Of a stretch of 64,000 nucleotides of DNA, positions 9,527-18,909 are shown one piece after another. The position numbers were made by a program, and so were the translations under genes. The stretch is from Moellerella wisconsensis ATCC 35017 (GTDB taxonomy: Bacteria; Pseudomonadota; Gammaproteobacteria; Enterobacterales; Enterobacteriaceae): positions 42,950 to 106,949 of the forward strand of contig NZ_LGAA01000006.1 of assembly GCF_001294465.1 (NCBI RefSeq), written 5' to 3'. Numbering within the stretch: position 1 is the first letter of the stretch; the number at the start of each line of letters is the position of its first letter. The notes under the pieces were generated by a model. The model was not told where the DNA came from, did no database searches, and saw only the letters and a list, made by a program, of their open reading frames with translations.

Positions 9527-9955
9527 ATGTTTAACAATATATTAGTAGTTTGTATGGGCAATATCTGCCGTTCCCCTACCGGGGAGCGGTTACTGCAAAA
9601 TCTATACCCAGACAAAAAAGTACACTCTGCAGGTATTATCGCTAAAAATGATATGCCTGCGTATGAGAGTACGATTCGGATTGCTCAACAGCATAATTTA
9701 CCCTTGAATAACCATCAGTCGCGCCGTTTAACTAATGAACTCTGCCGTGAAGCTGACTTAATCTTGGTGATGGAAAATAGCCATATCGATAAGGTTCATG
9801 CCCAGTTTCCGGAAACCCGTGGTAAGGTGATGCTCTTCGGCCAATGGCTAAATAAAACAGAAATTCCCGATCCGCATAAACGCAGCGATGAAATGTTCGA
9901 GCATGTCTACCTTTTAATGGAAAAGGCCGCTCATCAATGGAAAGGCAAAATCTAG
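9527..9955 (+). CDS. wzb: low-molecular-weight protein-tyrosine phosphatase Wzb
   Basis: Wzb removes phosphate from the tyrosine-rich tail of its partner kinase Wzc, a cycle needed for polymer export. The 142-residue product carries the P-loop CMGNICRSP near residue 9 and the general-acid aspartate in IPDPHKR near residue 114. Length is close to E. coli Wzb (147). The ATG at 9527 was chosen over an upstream GTG because it gives the family N-terminus MFNNILVVCMGN. The gene lies eight bases after wza and 52 bases before wzc. Confidence 0.95.
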   Translation: MFNNILVVCMGNICRSPTGERLLQNLYPDKKVHSAGIIAKNDMPAYESTIRIAQQHNLPLNNHQSRRLTNELCREADLILVMENSHIDKVHAQFPETRGKVMLFGQWLNKTEIPDPHKRSDEMFEHVYLLMEKAAHQWKGKI

Positions 9956-10007
9956 TCTGATTGCCTTTGCGCCTTTGTCCTTTTTTTATTGATATGATTA
10001 AATAACT

Positions 10008-12086
10008 ATGAACACAACAAAATCACCTTCGACAGCAGCAGATGAAATTGATTTGCTCGCCTTATTTAAAGTTCTTAAATCCCATTATTTAATTATTGGG
10101 TTTGTAACACTGGTTTTTTTACTGCTTGGGGCAGCTTATAGCTTTTTAGCTACACCTATTTATCAAGCTAATGCCACCTTACAATTTGATAAGCAAAGCC
10201 AAGTATCATTTTTTGATCAAATGGGTGATTTATCCCCGTTTTCTGGTGGCGGAAATCAAGTTGATTCAGAAATTGAAGTCATCAAATCGCGTATGGTTTT
10301 AGGCAAAACAGTTACCGACCTTAACCTAGATACTCAAGTTTCAACCGATGGCTTCTTTAATAAACTGTGGGGCAATAATCCGCAGATCAATATTACTCAT
10401 TATTCGATTCCAGATGCCTTAGTTGGCGAACCCGCTACTTTAACCTATCTTGGCGATAATCAATTTTCACTAAAATTAGACACTATTGTTTTAAAAGGAA
10501 AGATTGGCGAGTTAGTTCAGCATGATGATATCAGCCTATTAATATCTTCTATCGAAGCAGAAACTGGCGAAGAATTCACACTGACCAAAAACGGCCGTTA
10601 CTCAACTATTGATGAACTGCGTAATACGCTTAATTTATCTGAAGTTGGTAAAGGGACCGGCATTATTAGCCTGACGATTAAAGGCGCGGATAAAACTGAA
10701 AATATAAGAATTTTAGACAGTATTATTCAAAACTATGTCGCACAAAATACTGATCGTAAAAAAGAAGTTACTAATAATACCTTAATTTTCCTCGATGATT
10801 ATCTACCTAAAGTTAAAGCTAAACTGGATAATTATGAAAACCAGCTAAACACGTTCCGTAAAAAGAATGAATCTATTGATTTATCTTTAGAAGCTAAATC
10901 GGCGTTAGAAAGTGCGTTACAAGTTGAAGATAAACTTAATGAGTTAACCTTCAAAGAGATTGAAATCCAACAACTCTATACCCGTAATCACCCAGCTTAC
11001 CAATCTCTGATTGATAAACGCCAAAAACTATTAAATGAAAAAGCGCTGATCAGTAAAAATATTCAAAAATTACCGAATACTCAACAACAGATTGTTCGTT
11101 TAACGCGTGATGTTGAATCTGAGCAAGCAATTTATAATCAGCTTGTAGGTAAGCAACAAGAACTCAGTGTGATGAACTCAGGGATTACTGCCGATGTTCG
11201 CGTGATTGACTCCGCAGAATCACAACCTCAGCCGGTTGCCCCGAAAAAATCATTAATTCTGGCGCTGTCACTGATCTTAGGCTTTATTATTGGTTGTGCG
11301 TATGTCATTGCCCGCGAACTATTTAATAATAAAATCAAAGGTACCGAAGATATTGATGCTCTAGGTGTCAACGTATATGCCACTATTCCATTTTCTAGTC
11401 ATGAGAAAAAATTGATTATGAATGGAAATATGCAGCCACTAGCATTAGAGAACCCAGCAGATACCGCAGTAGAAGCCATTCGTTCATTACGTACCAGCGT
11501 ATATTTCTCAGTAATGAATCAAGGCAATAATCTCGTGATGGTCACCAGTGCGTCACCGGGTGCAGGTAAAAGCTTTATCACCTCAAATATGGGGGTTGTT
11601 TTAGCCAATGCGGGTAAAAAAGTCCTGCTTATTGATACCGATTTACGTAAAGGTCGAATTCATAAAGCGTTTGGTTTAGATAACAAATTGGGTTTATCTG
11701 AGTATTTGTCACAAATGGACAGCAATAAACCCGTTATCCATCACAATGTAATCGAAAATCTTGATGTAATTTGTCGTGGTAAGAATGTCACTCATTCCTC
11801 TGAGCTGTTAATGAGCGAACGCTTTAAAGACATGTTAGATAATCTAAAATCACAATATGATATTGTCGTGATTGATACCGCACCAATACTTGCGATAACT
11901 GATGCTGCGGTGATTGGTAAATATGTCGGTACCTCATTATTAATTGCTTACTATGGTGTAAATACCGTCAAAGATATTGAGTTATCATTAAAACGCTTTA
12001 AACAAAATGATATCGAAATAACGGGTGTGATCTTGAATGGTATTGATGCAAGATCAGATGATTATAATTATGTTTATGAGTATTAA
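10008..12086 (+). CDS. wzc: tyrosine-protein kinase / polysaccharide co-polymerase Wzc
   Basis: Wzc is the inner-membrane bacterial tyrosine autokinase that controls chain length and export of capsule-type polymers together with Wza and Wzb. The 692-residue protein has two membrane helices (about 30-52 and 415-435) around a long periplasmic Wzz-type domain. The cytoplasmic kinase domain carries Walker A SPGAGKS, Walker A' LLIDTDLRKGR and Walker B IVVIDTAP. The C-terminal tail is short and holds only three tyrosines in the last six residues (YNYVYEY region), fewer than in E. coli K-12 Wzc. It ends the export operon; only a 190-base structured gap separates it from galE. Confidence 0.96.
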   Translation: MNTTKSPSTAADEIDLLALFKVLKSHYLIIGFVTLVFLLLGAAYSFLATPIYQANATLQFDKQSQVSFFDQMGDLSPFSGGGNQVDSEIEVIKSRMVLGKTVTDLNLDTQVSTDGFFNKLWGNNPQINITHYSIPDALVGEPATLTYLGDNQFSLKLDTIVLKGKIGELVQHDDISLLISSIEAETGEEFTLTKNGRYSTIDELRNTLNLSEVGKGTGIISLTIKGADKTENIRILDSIIQNYVAQNTDRKKEVTNNTLIFLDDYLPKVKAKLDNYENQLNTFRKKNESIDLSLEAKSALESALQVEDKLNELTFKEIEIQQLYTRNHPAYQSLIDKRQKLLNEKALISKNIQKLPNTQQQIVRLTRDVESEQAIYNQLVGKQQELSVMNSGITADVRVIDSAESQPQPVAPKKSLILALSLILGFIIGCAYVIARELFNNKIKGTEDIDALGVNVYATIPFSSHEKKLIMNGNMQPLALENPADTAVEAIRSLRTSVYFSVMNQGNNLVMVTSASPGAGKSFITSNMGVVLANAGKKVLLIDTDLRKGRIHKAFGLDNKLGLSEYLSQMDSNKPVIHHNVIENLDVICRGKNVTHSSELLMSERFKDMLDNLKSQYDIVVIDTAPILAITDAAVIGKYVGTSLLIAYYGVNTVKDIELSLKRFKQNDIEITGVILNGIDARSDDYNYVYEY

Positions 12087-12138
12087 TAATAGTCATTAAT
12101 CCAATCGATAGCATTTTATCGGGTTTATTGCACTATTT

Positions 12139-12231
12139 GATAGACGGTTATTAAGCTATTCTCAGTCTCTCGAAAAATACCTATTTCACGGTTATCTTCT
12201 CGAGAGACTCTCTAGCCCTTGACCGTCTATC
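12139..12231. repeat. nested inverted repeats between wzc and galE
   Basis: An outer perfect 10-bp arm pair (GATAGACGGT at 12139-12148 and its complement at 12222-12231) encloses an inner perfect 10-bp pair (AGTCTCTCGA at 12164-12173 and its complement at 12200-12209). The structure fills most of the short gap where O-antigen genes would be expected. Neither pair is followed by a T-run, so a simple terminator is unlikely. Its function is unknown. Confidence 0.7.
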
Positions 12232-12283
12232 TGCAATATAACGACTTAAAGTAGCCACAAAAAATAGACTCGGGAAATTGATA

Positions 12284-13312
12284 ATGAATAAAACAATGGT
12301 GTTAGTCACCGGTGGACTGGGCTTTATCGGTAGTCATACCTGTATTCAGATGATAGAACAAGGAATACAGCCTGTTATTTTAGATAATCTCTGTAATTCT
12401 AATCTGGAAGTTTTATCCCGCATTGAAACAATTACTGGCATCAGACCGATTTTTTATCAAGGTGATATCCGAGATAAAGCCTTAATTGATTCCATTTTTG
12501 CAGCTCATTCCATTGCCTCAGTCATTCATTTTGCTGGTTTAAAAGCTGTCGGTGAATCAGTAAGTAAACCTATTGAATATTATGATAATAATGTTAATGG
12601 TACGCTGGTTTTAGTACAGAGTATGCAGCAGGCCGGGATCAAAAGTTTAATCTTTAGCTCCTCTGCTACCGTCTATGGCGATCCAGAAGAAGTTCCATTA
12701 ACTGAAAATTCTAAAGTGGGCGGGACCACCAATCCATACGGTACCAGTAAATATATGGTGGAACGAATTTTATCCGACCTACATATTGCGGAACAAGATT
12801 GGTCCATTACATTGTTACGCTACTTCAATCCAGTGGGAGCACATGCCTCTGGTTTGATGGGGGAAGACCCAAGCGGTATTCCTAATAATTTGACGCCGTA
12901 TATCGCACAAGTTGCTGTAGGTCGCCGCGAAAAACTAACTGTTTTTGGTGCTGACTATCCGACAATCGATGGAACAGGTGTGCGTGATTATATCCATGTC
13001 ATGGATTTAGCTGATGGCCATATTGCGGCGCTTAATAAAGTCAGCCAACAATCTGGACTGCATATTTATAACTTAGGTACCGGCAAAGGCACTAGCGTAT
13101 TAGAAATGATCGCTGCGTTTGAGAAAGCGGCAGGTAAACCAATTCCATATCAACTGGCTGATCGTCGTCCAGGAGATATTGCCGAATGTTGGTCAAGCCC
13201 AGAAAAAGCATTGAACGATCTTGGTTGGAAAGCCAAATACTCGATTCAAGATATGGCTGATGATACTTGGCGTTGGCAACATAAGAATCCAAACGGCTAT
13301 AACCCTCAATAA
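12284..13312 (+). CDS. galE: UDP-glucose 4-epimerase (galE-type)
   Basis: This SDR-family epimerase interconverts UDP-glucose and UDP-galactose, and in some homologues the N-acetylated forms, supplying LPS and capsule synthesis. The 342-residue product has the NAD fold TGGLGFIGSH at its N-terminus, the Ser in SSSATVYG, and the catalytic YGTSK motif. Length matches E. coli GalE (338). The ATG at 12284 has GGGAA seven bases upstream; a TTG two codons earlier is less likely. Placement at the end of a polysaccharide locus, away from gal operon genes, suggests a role in surface sugars, and a Gne-type activity on UDP-GlcNAc cannot be excluded. Confidence 0.93.
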   Translation: MNKTMVLVTGGLGFIGSHTCIQMIEQGIQPVILDNLCNSNLEVLSRIETITGIRPIFYQGDIRDKALIDSIFAAHSIASVIHFAGLKAVGESVSKPIEYYDNNVNGTLVLVQSMQQAGIKSLIFSSSATVYGDPEEVPLTENSKVGGTTNPYGTSKYMVERILSDLHIAEQDWSITLLRYFNPVGAHASGLMGEDPSGIPNNLTPYIAQVAVGRREKLTVFGADYPTIDGTGVRDYIHVMDLADGHIAALNKVSQQSGLHIYNLGTGKGTSVLEMIAAFEKAAGKPIPYQLADRRPGDIAECWSSPEKALNDLGWKAKYSIQDMADDTWRWQHKNPNGYNPQ

Positions 13313-13340
13313 TATAGCCAGTTATTATTCTCATTACCAA

Positions 13341-13379
13341 AATATCCCGTTAAAACCTAATTTAATGGGATATTTTTTA
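13341..13379 (+). terminator. terminator of galE
   Basis: The stem AATATCCC / GGGATATT (13341-13348 with 13367-13374) is followed by TTTTTA, 28 bases after the galE stop. Confidence 0.8.
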
Positions 13380-13476
13380 TCGAATTTAATCAATGCAGCA
13401 TAGCAACTTTCAGCGTAAAATCACCTTATTGTCGAACTCTAATTGATACGCAGGGTTTATCTCTGCCAGAAAATCT

Positions 13477-13980
13477 ATGCTACATATCGTACTTTTCGAA
13501 CCTGAAATTCCACCCAATACCGGAAATATTATTCGTCTTTGTGCTAATACTGGGTTTAGCTTGCACTTAATCCACCCATTAGGTTTTACATGGGATGATA
13601 AACGCTTACGCCGGGCTGGGCTTGATTATAGTGAATTTGCTGATATACATCACCATCATGATTATCAAGCATTTCTAACCAGTGAAGGGCTCAGCTCAGA
13701 CAATGCTCAATCGTCTTCTGGGGCTCGTATTTTTGCACTAACAACGAAAGGTAAACCAAGCCACAGTAATGTGAATTATCGCGATGGGGATTACTTAATG
13801 TTTGGTCCAGAAACTCGCGGCTTGCCCCCTGATGTTTTAGATAACATGCCGATTGAACAAAAAATACGTATTCCTATGTTAGCCGATAGTCGCAGTATGA
13901 ACTTATCTAATTCTGTTGCCGTGGTAGTATTTGAGGCATGGCGCCAGCTCGGTTATCCCGGAGCCATGCTGAGAGATTAA
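13477..13980 (+). CDS. trmL: tRNA (cytidine/uridine-2'-O-)-methyltransferase TrmL
   Basis: TrmL (YibK) is a SPOUT-class methyltransferase that 2'-O-methylates position 34 of two leucine tRNAs. The 167-residue product opens with [20 protein letters not shown] and carries the knot motifs FGPETRGLP and [16 protein letters not shown], which bind S-adenosylmethionine. It is ten residues longer than the E. coli protein (157), with an extra serine-rich segment near residues 65-80. No strong ribosome site is seen. The terminator downstream is shared with convergent cysE. Confidence 0.95.
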   Translation: MLHIVLFEPEIPPNTGNIIRLCANTGFSLHLIHPLGFTWDDKRLRRAGLDYSEFADIHHHHDYQAFLTSEGLSSDNAQSSSGARIFALTTKGKPSHSNVNYRDGDYLMFGPETRGLPPDVLDNMPIEQKIRIPMLADSRSMNLSNSVAVVVFEAWRQLGYPGAMLRD

Positions 13981-14047
13981 CTGTAAAATTTATAGGTTTA
14001 GGCTTTATTTGTAACAATATGATTTATTGAATTAAATTCAGTATAAA

Positions 14048-14083
14048 AAAAGGCGCGGTATGTATTATTACACCGAGCCTTTT
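14048..14083. terminator. bidirectional terminator between trmL and cysE
   Basis: The stem AAAAGGC.CGGT / ACCG.GCCTTTT (one mismatch, 12-base loop) has T-runs on both strands. It lies between two convergent genes. Confidence 0.85.
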
Positions 14084-14113
14084 CATCAAAGATGACTGTT
14101 AGTTAATCAAAAA

Positions 14114-14935
14114 CTAAATTCCATCACCATATTCAAAACCATAAATCATACCGTTAAAGTTTTGATCCATATCGAAAGATGGCTTATCACTATTTGGTTT
14201 ACCCACAATACGCGCCGGAACACCTGCGACGGTGGTATGGGGAGGGACAGGATGTAATACGACTGAGCCCGCACCAATTTTAGCCCCCCGCCCAATCTCA
14301 ATATTCCCCAGTATTTTTGCGCCGGCACCGATCATCACTCCTTCACGGACCTTAGGATGACGATCACCACAGGTTTTTCCTGTTCCACCTAATGTCACTG
14401 ATTGTAAAATCGATACATCATTTTCAACAATAGCGGTCTCACCAATGACAATCCCGGTTGCATGATCCAACATAATGCCACAACCAATACGTGCTGCGGG
14501 GTGAATATCTACGCTAAAAGAGACTGAGATTTGATTTTGTAAATAGATAGCCAGCGCTTTACGCCCTTCGTTCCATAACCAGTGTCCAATACGATAAGCT
14601 TGTAGTGCATGGAAACCTTTTAGATAAAGAAATGGCGTTGAATATTGATCCACTGCGGGATCACGTAGGCGTACTGCAGATAAATCCATCGCGGCGGATA
14701 TAATCATTTGCTCATCATGTTGATAAGCATCTTCAATAATCTCACGCACCGCGATAGCAGGCATGATAGGTGTGCTCAGCTTATTGGCTAACATATAGCT
14801 TAACGCATTACCGAGATTTTCATGTTTTAGCAGTGTCGCATGAAAAAAGCTGGCCAACATAGGCTCACAATCAGCAAGAGCTTTGCCTTCTTCTCTAATA
14901 TGCGCCCATACTCTTTCCAGCTCTTCTCGCGACAT
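14114..14935 (-). CDS. cysE: serine O-acetyltransferase CysE
   Basis: CysE makes O-acetylserine from serine and acetyl-CoA, the first step of cysteine synthesis. The 273-residue product is the same length as E. coli CysE. It has the helical N-terminal domain and a left-handed beta-helix of hexapeptide repeats from about 150 to 245, including the catalytic His-Asp region IMLDHATGIVIGE and the acetyl-CoA site near GAGAKILGNIEIG. The C-terminal tail that binds CysK ends in ...YGDGI with the usual terminal Ile. It is the last gene of the secB-gpsA-cysE run. Confidence 0.97.
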   Translation of the reverse strand: MSREELERVWAHIREEGKALADCEPMLASFFHATLLKHENLGNALSYMLANKLSTPIMPAIAVREIIEDAYQHDEQMIISAAMDLSAVRLRDPAVDQYSTPFLYLKGFHALQAYRIGHWLWNEGRKALAIYLQNQISVSFSVDIHPAARIGCGIMLDHATGIVIGETAIVENDVSILQSVTLGGTGKTCGDRHPKVREGVMIGAGAKILGNIEIGRGAKIGAGSVVLHPVPPHTTVAGVPARIVGKPNSDKPSFDMDQNFNGMIYGFEYGDGI

Positions 14936-15004
14936 AATATTTACCTGCTTAATAACCTGTTGGTGCTATTTTTGCTATAATATCTCAGTTATAACTGACT
15001 GATA

Positions 15005-16039
15005 TTATTCCGGCTTTTGCATAAAATGCATATCAGCAATTTCATCTTTAGTTGCTCTACCGAGTAATGACTTAGCTGCTTCTAGGACATTTTTATGACA
15101 ATACAGTATCTGATACAACTGTTCTGTAATTGGCATCTCGACACCAACACGCTCGGCTAATGCTTTGACTTCTTTAGTATTACGATAACCTTCAACTACT
15201 TGGCCAATATCTGCTTCAGCATCTTCAACACCGATACCTTTGCCTAACATCATACCGAAACGACGATTACGTGATTGATTATCCGTACAAGTTAACACTA
15301 AATCCCCAAGTCCCGCCATGCCCATAAAGGTCGAGGGATCAGCCCCCAATGCGGCACCTAAACGACTCATTTCCGCTAAGCCTCGCGTAATTAATGCCGT
15401 ACGGGCATTTGCGCCAAATCCCATACCATCAGAAATTCCTGCACCAATAGCGATAACATTTTTGACTGCTCCGCCCAATTGCACACCGATGATGTCTGGA
15501 TTTTTATAAACACGGAAACTTTTACCACAATGGAATAATTGCTGTAATTGCTCCCCAAACTCGGGATCAGTAGCTGCCACCGATATTGCTGTGGGTAATC
15601 CTGCGGCTAGTTCTTTCGCAAATGTTGGTCCTGATAACACAGCCAGTGGAATTTCATTGCCTAATACTTCACGAGCCACATCTTGTAACAGACGACCAGT
15701 ATCACGTTCTAAACCTTTAGTGGCCCAAATAACTCGAGAATTCGACTGTAAAAAGGGTTTTATTTGTGTCAGTACATCACCAAAAACATGGCTTGGTACA
15801 ACAATAAGAAGATTGTGACTGGCTTGAACTGCTTGTTTTAAATCAGTTTCAAGGGATAAATTATCAGGGAAGGAAACGCCAGGCAAAAAAGCCTGATTGC
15901 TCCTATCTTGTTGCAAGCGAGTAATATGGGCCGGGTCATGGCCCCATAATACGACTTGATGGCCATTACGCGCTAAAGTAATGGCTAAAGCGGTGCCGTA
16001 CGAGCCGGCACCGACTACTGTCATTGAAGCAGTATTCAT
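15005..16039 (-). CDS. gpsA: glycerol-3-phosphate dehydrogenase [NAD(P)+] GpsA
   Basis: GpsA reduces dihydroxyacetone phosphate to sn-glycerol 3-phosphate for phospholipid synthesis. The 344-residue product begins with the Rossmann motif [12 protein letters not shown] near residues 8-19, and carries the catalytic lysine region [13 protein letters not shown] near 195 and the substrate site [10 protein letters not shown] near 255. Length is close to E. coli GpsA (339). Its start overlaps the last base of the secB stop codon, so it is translationally coupled to secB. Confidence 0.97.
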   Translation of the reverse strand: MNTASMTVVGAGSYGTALAITLARNGHQVVLWGHDPAHITRLQQDRSNQAFLPGVSFPDNLSLETDLKQAVQASHNLLIVVPSHVFGDVLTQIKPFLQSNSRVIWATKGLERDTGRLLQDVAREVLGNEIPLAVLSGPTFAKELAAGLPTAISVAATDPEFGEQLQQLFHCGKSFRVYKNPDIIGVQLGGAVKNVIAIGAGISDGMGFGANARTALITRGLAEMSRLGAALGADPSTFMGMAGLGDLVLTCTDNQSRNRRFGMMLGKGIGVEDAEADIGQVVEGYRNTKEVKALAERVGVEMPITEQLYQILYCHKNVLEAAKSLLGRATKDEIADMHFMQKPE

Positions 16040-16512
16040 TAGTTTTCCTGTGGAACTTCACCTGTCTGCGCTTGAGCTTCCTGCTGTTGCAAGTAGTTCA
16101 TAAATAACGCATCAAAGTTAACGGGGGCCAGATTTAGTTGTGGGAAAGTACCACGGCTAACTTGGCTAGTCACACATTCGCGAGCATATGGGAACAGGAT
16201 ATTCGGGCAATAAGCCCCTAAGCAATGAGCTAATTGTGTTCCTTCAATACCTTCAACGGAGAAAATACCTGCTTGCTGTACTTCACACAGAAAACCGGTT
16301 TCTTCACCCAGATTTGCCGTAACAGTTACACGCAGAACAACTTCATAAACACTATCCGCTAACAGAGTAGAAGAGGTATCCAGATCCAATTTAATTTCTG
16401 GTTGCCACTCTTTCTGGAAAATATGTGGAGCATTGGGTACTTCAAATGAAACATCTTTAGTATAAATACGCTGGATCTGAAATGCCATTTCTGGATTGTT
16501 TTGTTCTGACAT
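16039..16512 (-). CDS. secB: protein-export chaperone SecB
   Basis: SecB is a tetrameric cytoplasmic chaperone that keeps preproteins unfolded and hands them to SecA. The 157-residue product is typical of the family (E. coli 155), with conserved blocks [14 protein letters not shown] near residue 15 and [11 protein letters not shown] near residue 108. In E. coli grxC lies just upstream of secB; here only 135 bases separate it from yibN and grxC is absent. Confidence 0.97.
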   Translation of the reverse strand: MSEQNNPEMAFQIQRIYTKDVSFEVPNAPHIFQKEWQPEIKLDLDTSSTLLADSVYEVVLRVTVTANLGEETGFLCEVQQAGIFSVEGIEGTQLAHCLGAYCPNILFPYARECVTSQVSRGTFPQLNLAPVNFDALFMNYLQQQEAQAQTGEVPQEN

Positions 16513-16647
16513 AATAATTATTACCTTTTAACTTAACGTCCATATGAGTTTTGAGAATATCTACTCTACAATTCAAGAGGTAAGCTACTGATATAGCTTC
16601 ACTATATCCGTCTATCCGCCGACAACTCAAAATGCAATAGAGACAAA

Positions 16648-17094
16648 TTATTTCTTACCGCGAGCCAATGGTAAGTTGTCACCAGTCCAGCCCGAGATGC
16701 CATCTTTTAGAATGAAAATCTGTTCAAAGCCATGCTGAATCAATTGTTCTGCTGGCTTATTACCATCCATACCGGTTGCGGAAGCAATAATCACTGGTTT
16801 TTGCTTATATTTATCCAATTCACCTAAATTATTATCTTTAATTTCAGAAGGTGTTAGATTAATCGAATCAATGATATGCCCTTTACGGAAATCTTCGCGC
16901 GAACGCAGGTCTACCACCACAGCCTCTTGTTTGTTGATTAACTGAACCGCCTGACCACTAGTAATTACTTTTGATTTAGAGAACATTCCCTTAAAAGTTA
17001 TTACAATCACGGCGACAAGCAACGCTACCCAAACTAGGCTCAATACCATATGTTGGCTAATAAATTGCATGATTTCTTGCATCATGGAGGGCAA
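16648..17094 (-). CDS. yibN: YibN-like membrane-anchored rhodanese-domain protein, catalytic cysteine missing
   Basis: The protein has one N-terminal membrane helix (about 16-36) and a cytoplasmic rhodanese-like domain with [16 protein letters not shown] at about 58-73 and [11 protein letters not shown] near the end. Length (148) and alignment to E. coli YibN (143) leave little doubt about identity. The active-site loop reads [11 protein letters not shown] where the family normally has a cysteine, and the whole protein contains no cysteine. It therefore cannot carry sulfur by the usual persulfide route. A structural or binding role is likely but not shown. The genes grxC and gpmM that flank it in E. 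coli are missing here. Confidence 0.88.
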   Translation of the reverse strand: MPSMMQEIMQFISQHMVLSLVWVALLVAVIVITFKGMFSKSKVITSGQAVQLINKQEAVVVDLRSREDFRKGHIIDSINLTPSEIKDNNLGELDKYKQKPVIIASATGMDGNKPAEQLIQHGFEQIFILKDGISGWTGDNLPLARGKK

Positions 17095-17617
17095 TCACTC
17101 CCGTAGGTTAAAATAGATATCAAAGGCTTCAGAGTATACCTTTGTGTCGGCTTAATTACAGCCAGTTAGCGCAAACTGTCGGTGTTTTTTTACAAAATAG
17201 TCCGCATAAATAGTTAAAAACAGGTTAAAATGCACAAAATTTTATCAGCAACATACTCTTTATTGCTCGATCACCACAAAAATAATTTTTATTATAGGGT
17301 ACTGGGTGACTAAGTAATCCACAGATCAGAATAATCTCAATCTATTCATTTTCGCAATTAATTACAGTATGGCAATAAATAAAAACCTAGATATTTCATA
17401 GTAATAGACATATTCCTGTGGGCTAAAAAAGACATTCATCCTAGCTTAATAAAGTAAATCAGTGATAATGTTATAATATCGCTTAATTCAATAAGATAAA
17501 TTAAAATTAAGCACGATTCGCTGGCTTCCAAAATTAAAATTAAGACGCCAAATGACGGCAATCTATTGTACTCAATGAGATCATCAGCCTCATGTTCATT
17601 CAAGGTGATAAATAAGA
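17095..17617. other. gap between yibN and envC
   Basis: This 520-base divergent intergenic region should hold the promoters of yibN (minus) and envC (plus). It contains a 14-base direct repeat AAATTAAAATTAAG at 17498-17511 and 17531-17544. No ORF is seen. In E. coli gpmM occupies this position, and I find no trace of it. Confidence 0.55.
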
Positions 17618-18907
17618 ATGGCCACTAAAAAATTTCACCGGATGCCATTTATCCGCTCCTCCCTTATGTCGGTAGTGCTGGCCAGCAGTCTATTGTCTTT
17701 ATCCGCCCCTTTGAGCTTTGCGGCAAATCAAATGGGTGAAAATAAAGATCAATTACAAAACCTACTGCAAAATATTGCGGCTAAAGAAAAGAGTGTCAAA
17801 GAACAGCAAACTAAACGAGCAAATCTACTCCAGCAATTACAACAGCAAGAGCAGAGTATTTCTGCGGCCAGTCGCAGTTTGCACGGGTTACAAAATCAAT
17901 TAGAGCAATTAAATAAAGAAATAAATAGCTTAAATTCCAGTATCAAACGATTGCAACAACAAAAATCGGCACATGAAAAATTATTAGCACAACAACTCGA
18001 TGCCGCCTTCCGACAAGGTAGACACCAAGGACTTGAGCTATTATTTAAAGGTGAAGAGGGCGCTAGAGAAGAGCGAGTTTTGGCTTATTACAATTATCTC
18101 AACCAAGCGCGAGAAAAAACAATTATCGAGCTACAAAATACCAGTGATGAGCTCAAGCAGCAAAAGTTGCTCGAGCAACAAAAACAGGCTGAACAGAAAA
18201 AAGCATTAGCTAAACAACAACAAGAAAAACGTAAACTGGATAATGCACAATTAGCCCGTAAGCAAACGTTAGTCGCTCTCGAAAGTGCCCTGAAAGAAGA
18301 TCAAAAAAATCTGTTGGTGATGAAGCAAAATGAAAGTCGTCTGCGCGATAAAATCGCCCGTGCAGAACGTGAAGCCAAAGCGCGAGCAGAAAAAGAAGCC
18401 AAAGAAGCGGCTCGTATTCGAGCTCAAGTTGCTGAAAAAGAACGTAAAGCCAAAAAAACAGGTTCAAGTTATAAGCCAAATGAAAGCGAACGTTCATTAA
18501 TGGCTCGTACCGGAGGCCTTGGACGACCAGCAGGACAAGCAATATGGCCTGTTCGTGGACAAGCCTTACATAACTACGGTGATGCTATTTCTGGCGAATT
18601 ACGCTGGAAAGGGATGGTGATTGGTGCCAATGAAGGAACCCAAGTTAAAGCGATTGCCGATGGCCGGGTTCTGTTAGCAGATTGGCTTCAAGGCTATGGC
18701 CTAGTCGTCGTTATTGAGCATGGTAAAGGCGATATGAGCCTCTATGGCTACAACCAAAGTGCTTTAGTAAATGTCGGGCAAGAAGTACGCGCAGGTCAGC
18801 CAATTGCGTTAGTTGGAAGCAGTGGAGGGCAAGAAAAACCCGCACTCTATTTTGAAATTCGACGCCAAGGAAAAACCGTTAACCCTCGACCTTGGCTGGG
18901 GAGATAA
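17618..18907 (+). CDS. envC: murein hydrolase activator EnvC
   Basis: EnvC is a periplasmic LytM-domain protein recruited by FtsEX that switches on the amidases AmiA and AmiB during cell separation. The 429-residue product has a signal peptide (about 1-36), a long coiled coil rich in Gln, Lys and Glu (about 40-275), and a C-terminal LytM domain (about 310-428) whose metal-binding residues are degenerate, as known for EnvC. Length is near E. coli EnvC (419). It lies directly upstream of yibQ, two bases apart. Confidence 0.95.
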   Translation: MATKKFHRMPFIRSSLMSVVLASSLLSLSAPLSFAANQMGENKDQLQNLLQNIAAKEKSVKEQQTKRANLLQQLQQQEQSISAASRSLHGLQNQLEQLNKEINSLNSSIKRLQQQKSAHEKLLAQQLDAAFRQGRHQGLELLFKGEEGAREERVLAYYNYLNQAREKTIIELQNTSDELKQQKLLEQQKQAEQKKALAKQQQEKRKLDNAQLARKQTLVALESALKEDQKNLLVMKQNESRLRDKIARAEREAKARAEKEAKEAARIRAQVAEKERKAKKTGSSYKPNESERSLMARTGGLGRPAGQAIWPVRGQALHNYGDAISGELRWKGMVIGANEGTQVKAIADGRVLLADWLQGYGLVVVIEHGKGDMSLYGYNQSALVNVGQEVRAGQPIALVGSSGGQEKPALYFEIRRQGKTVNPRPWLGR

Positions 18908-18909
18908 AG

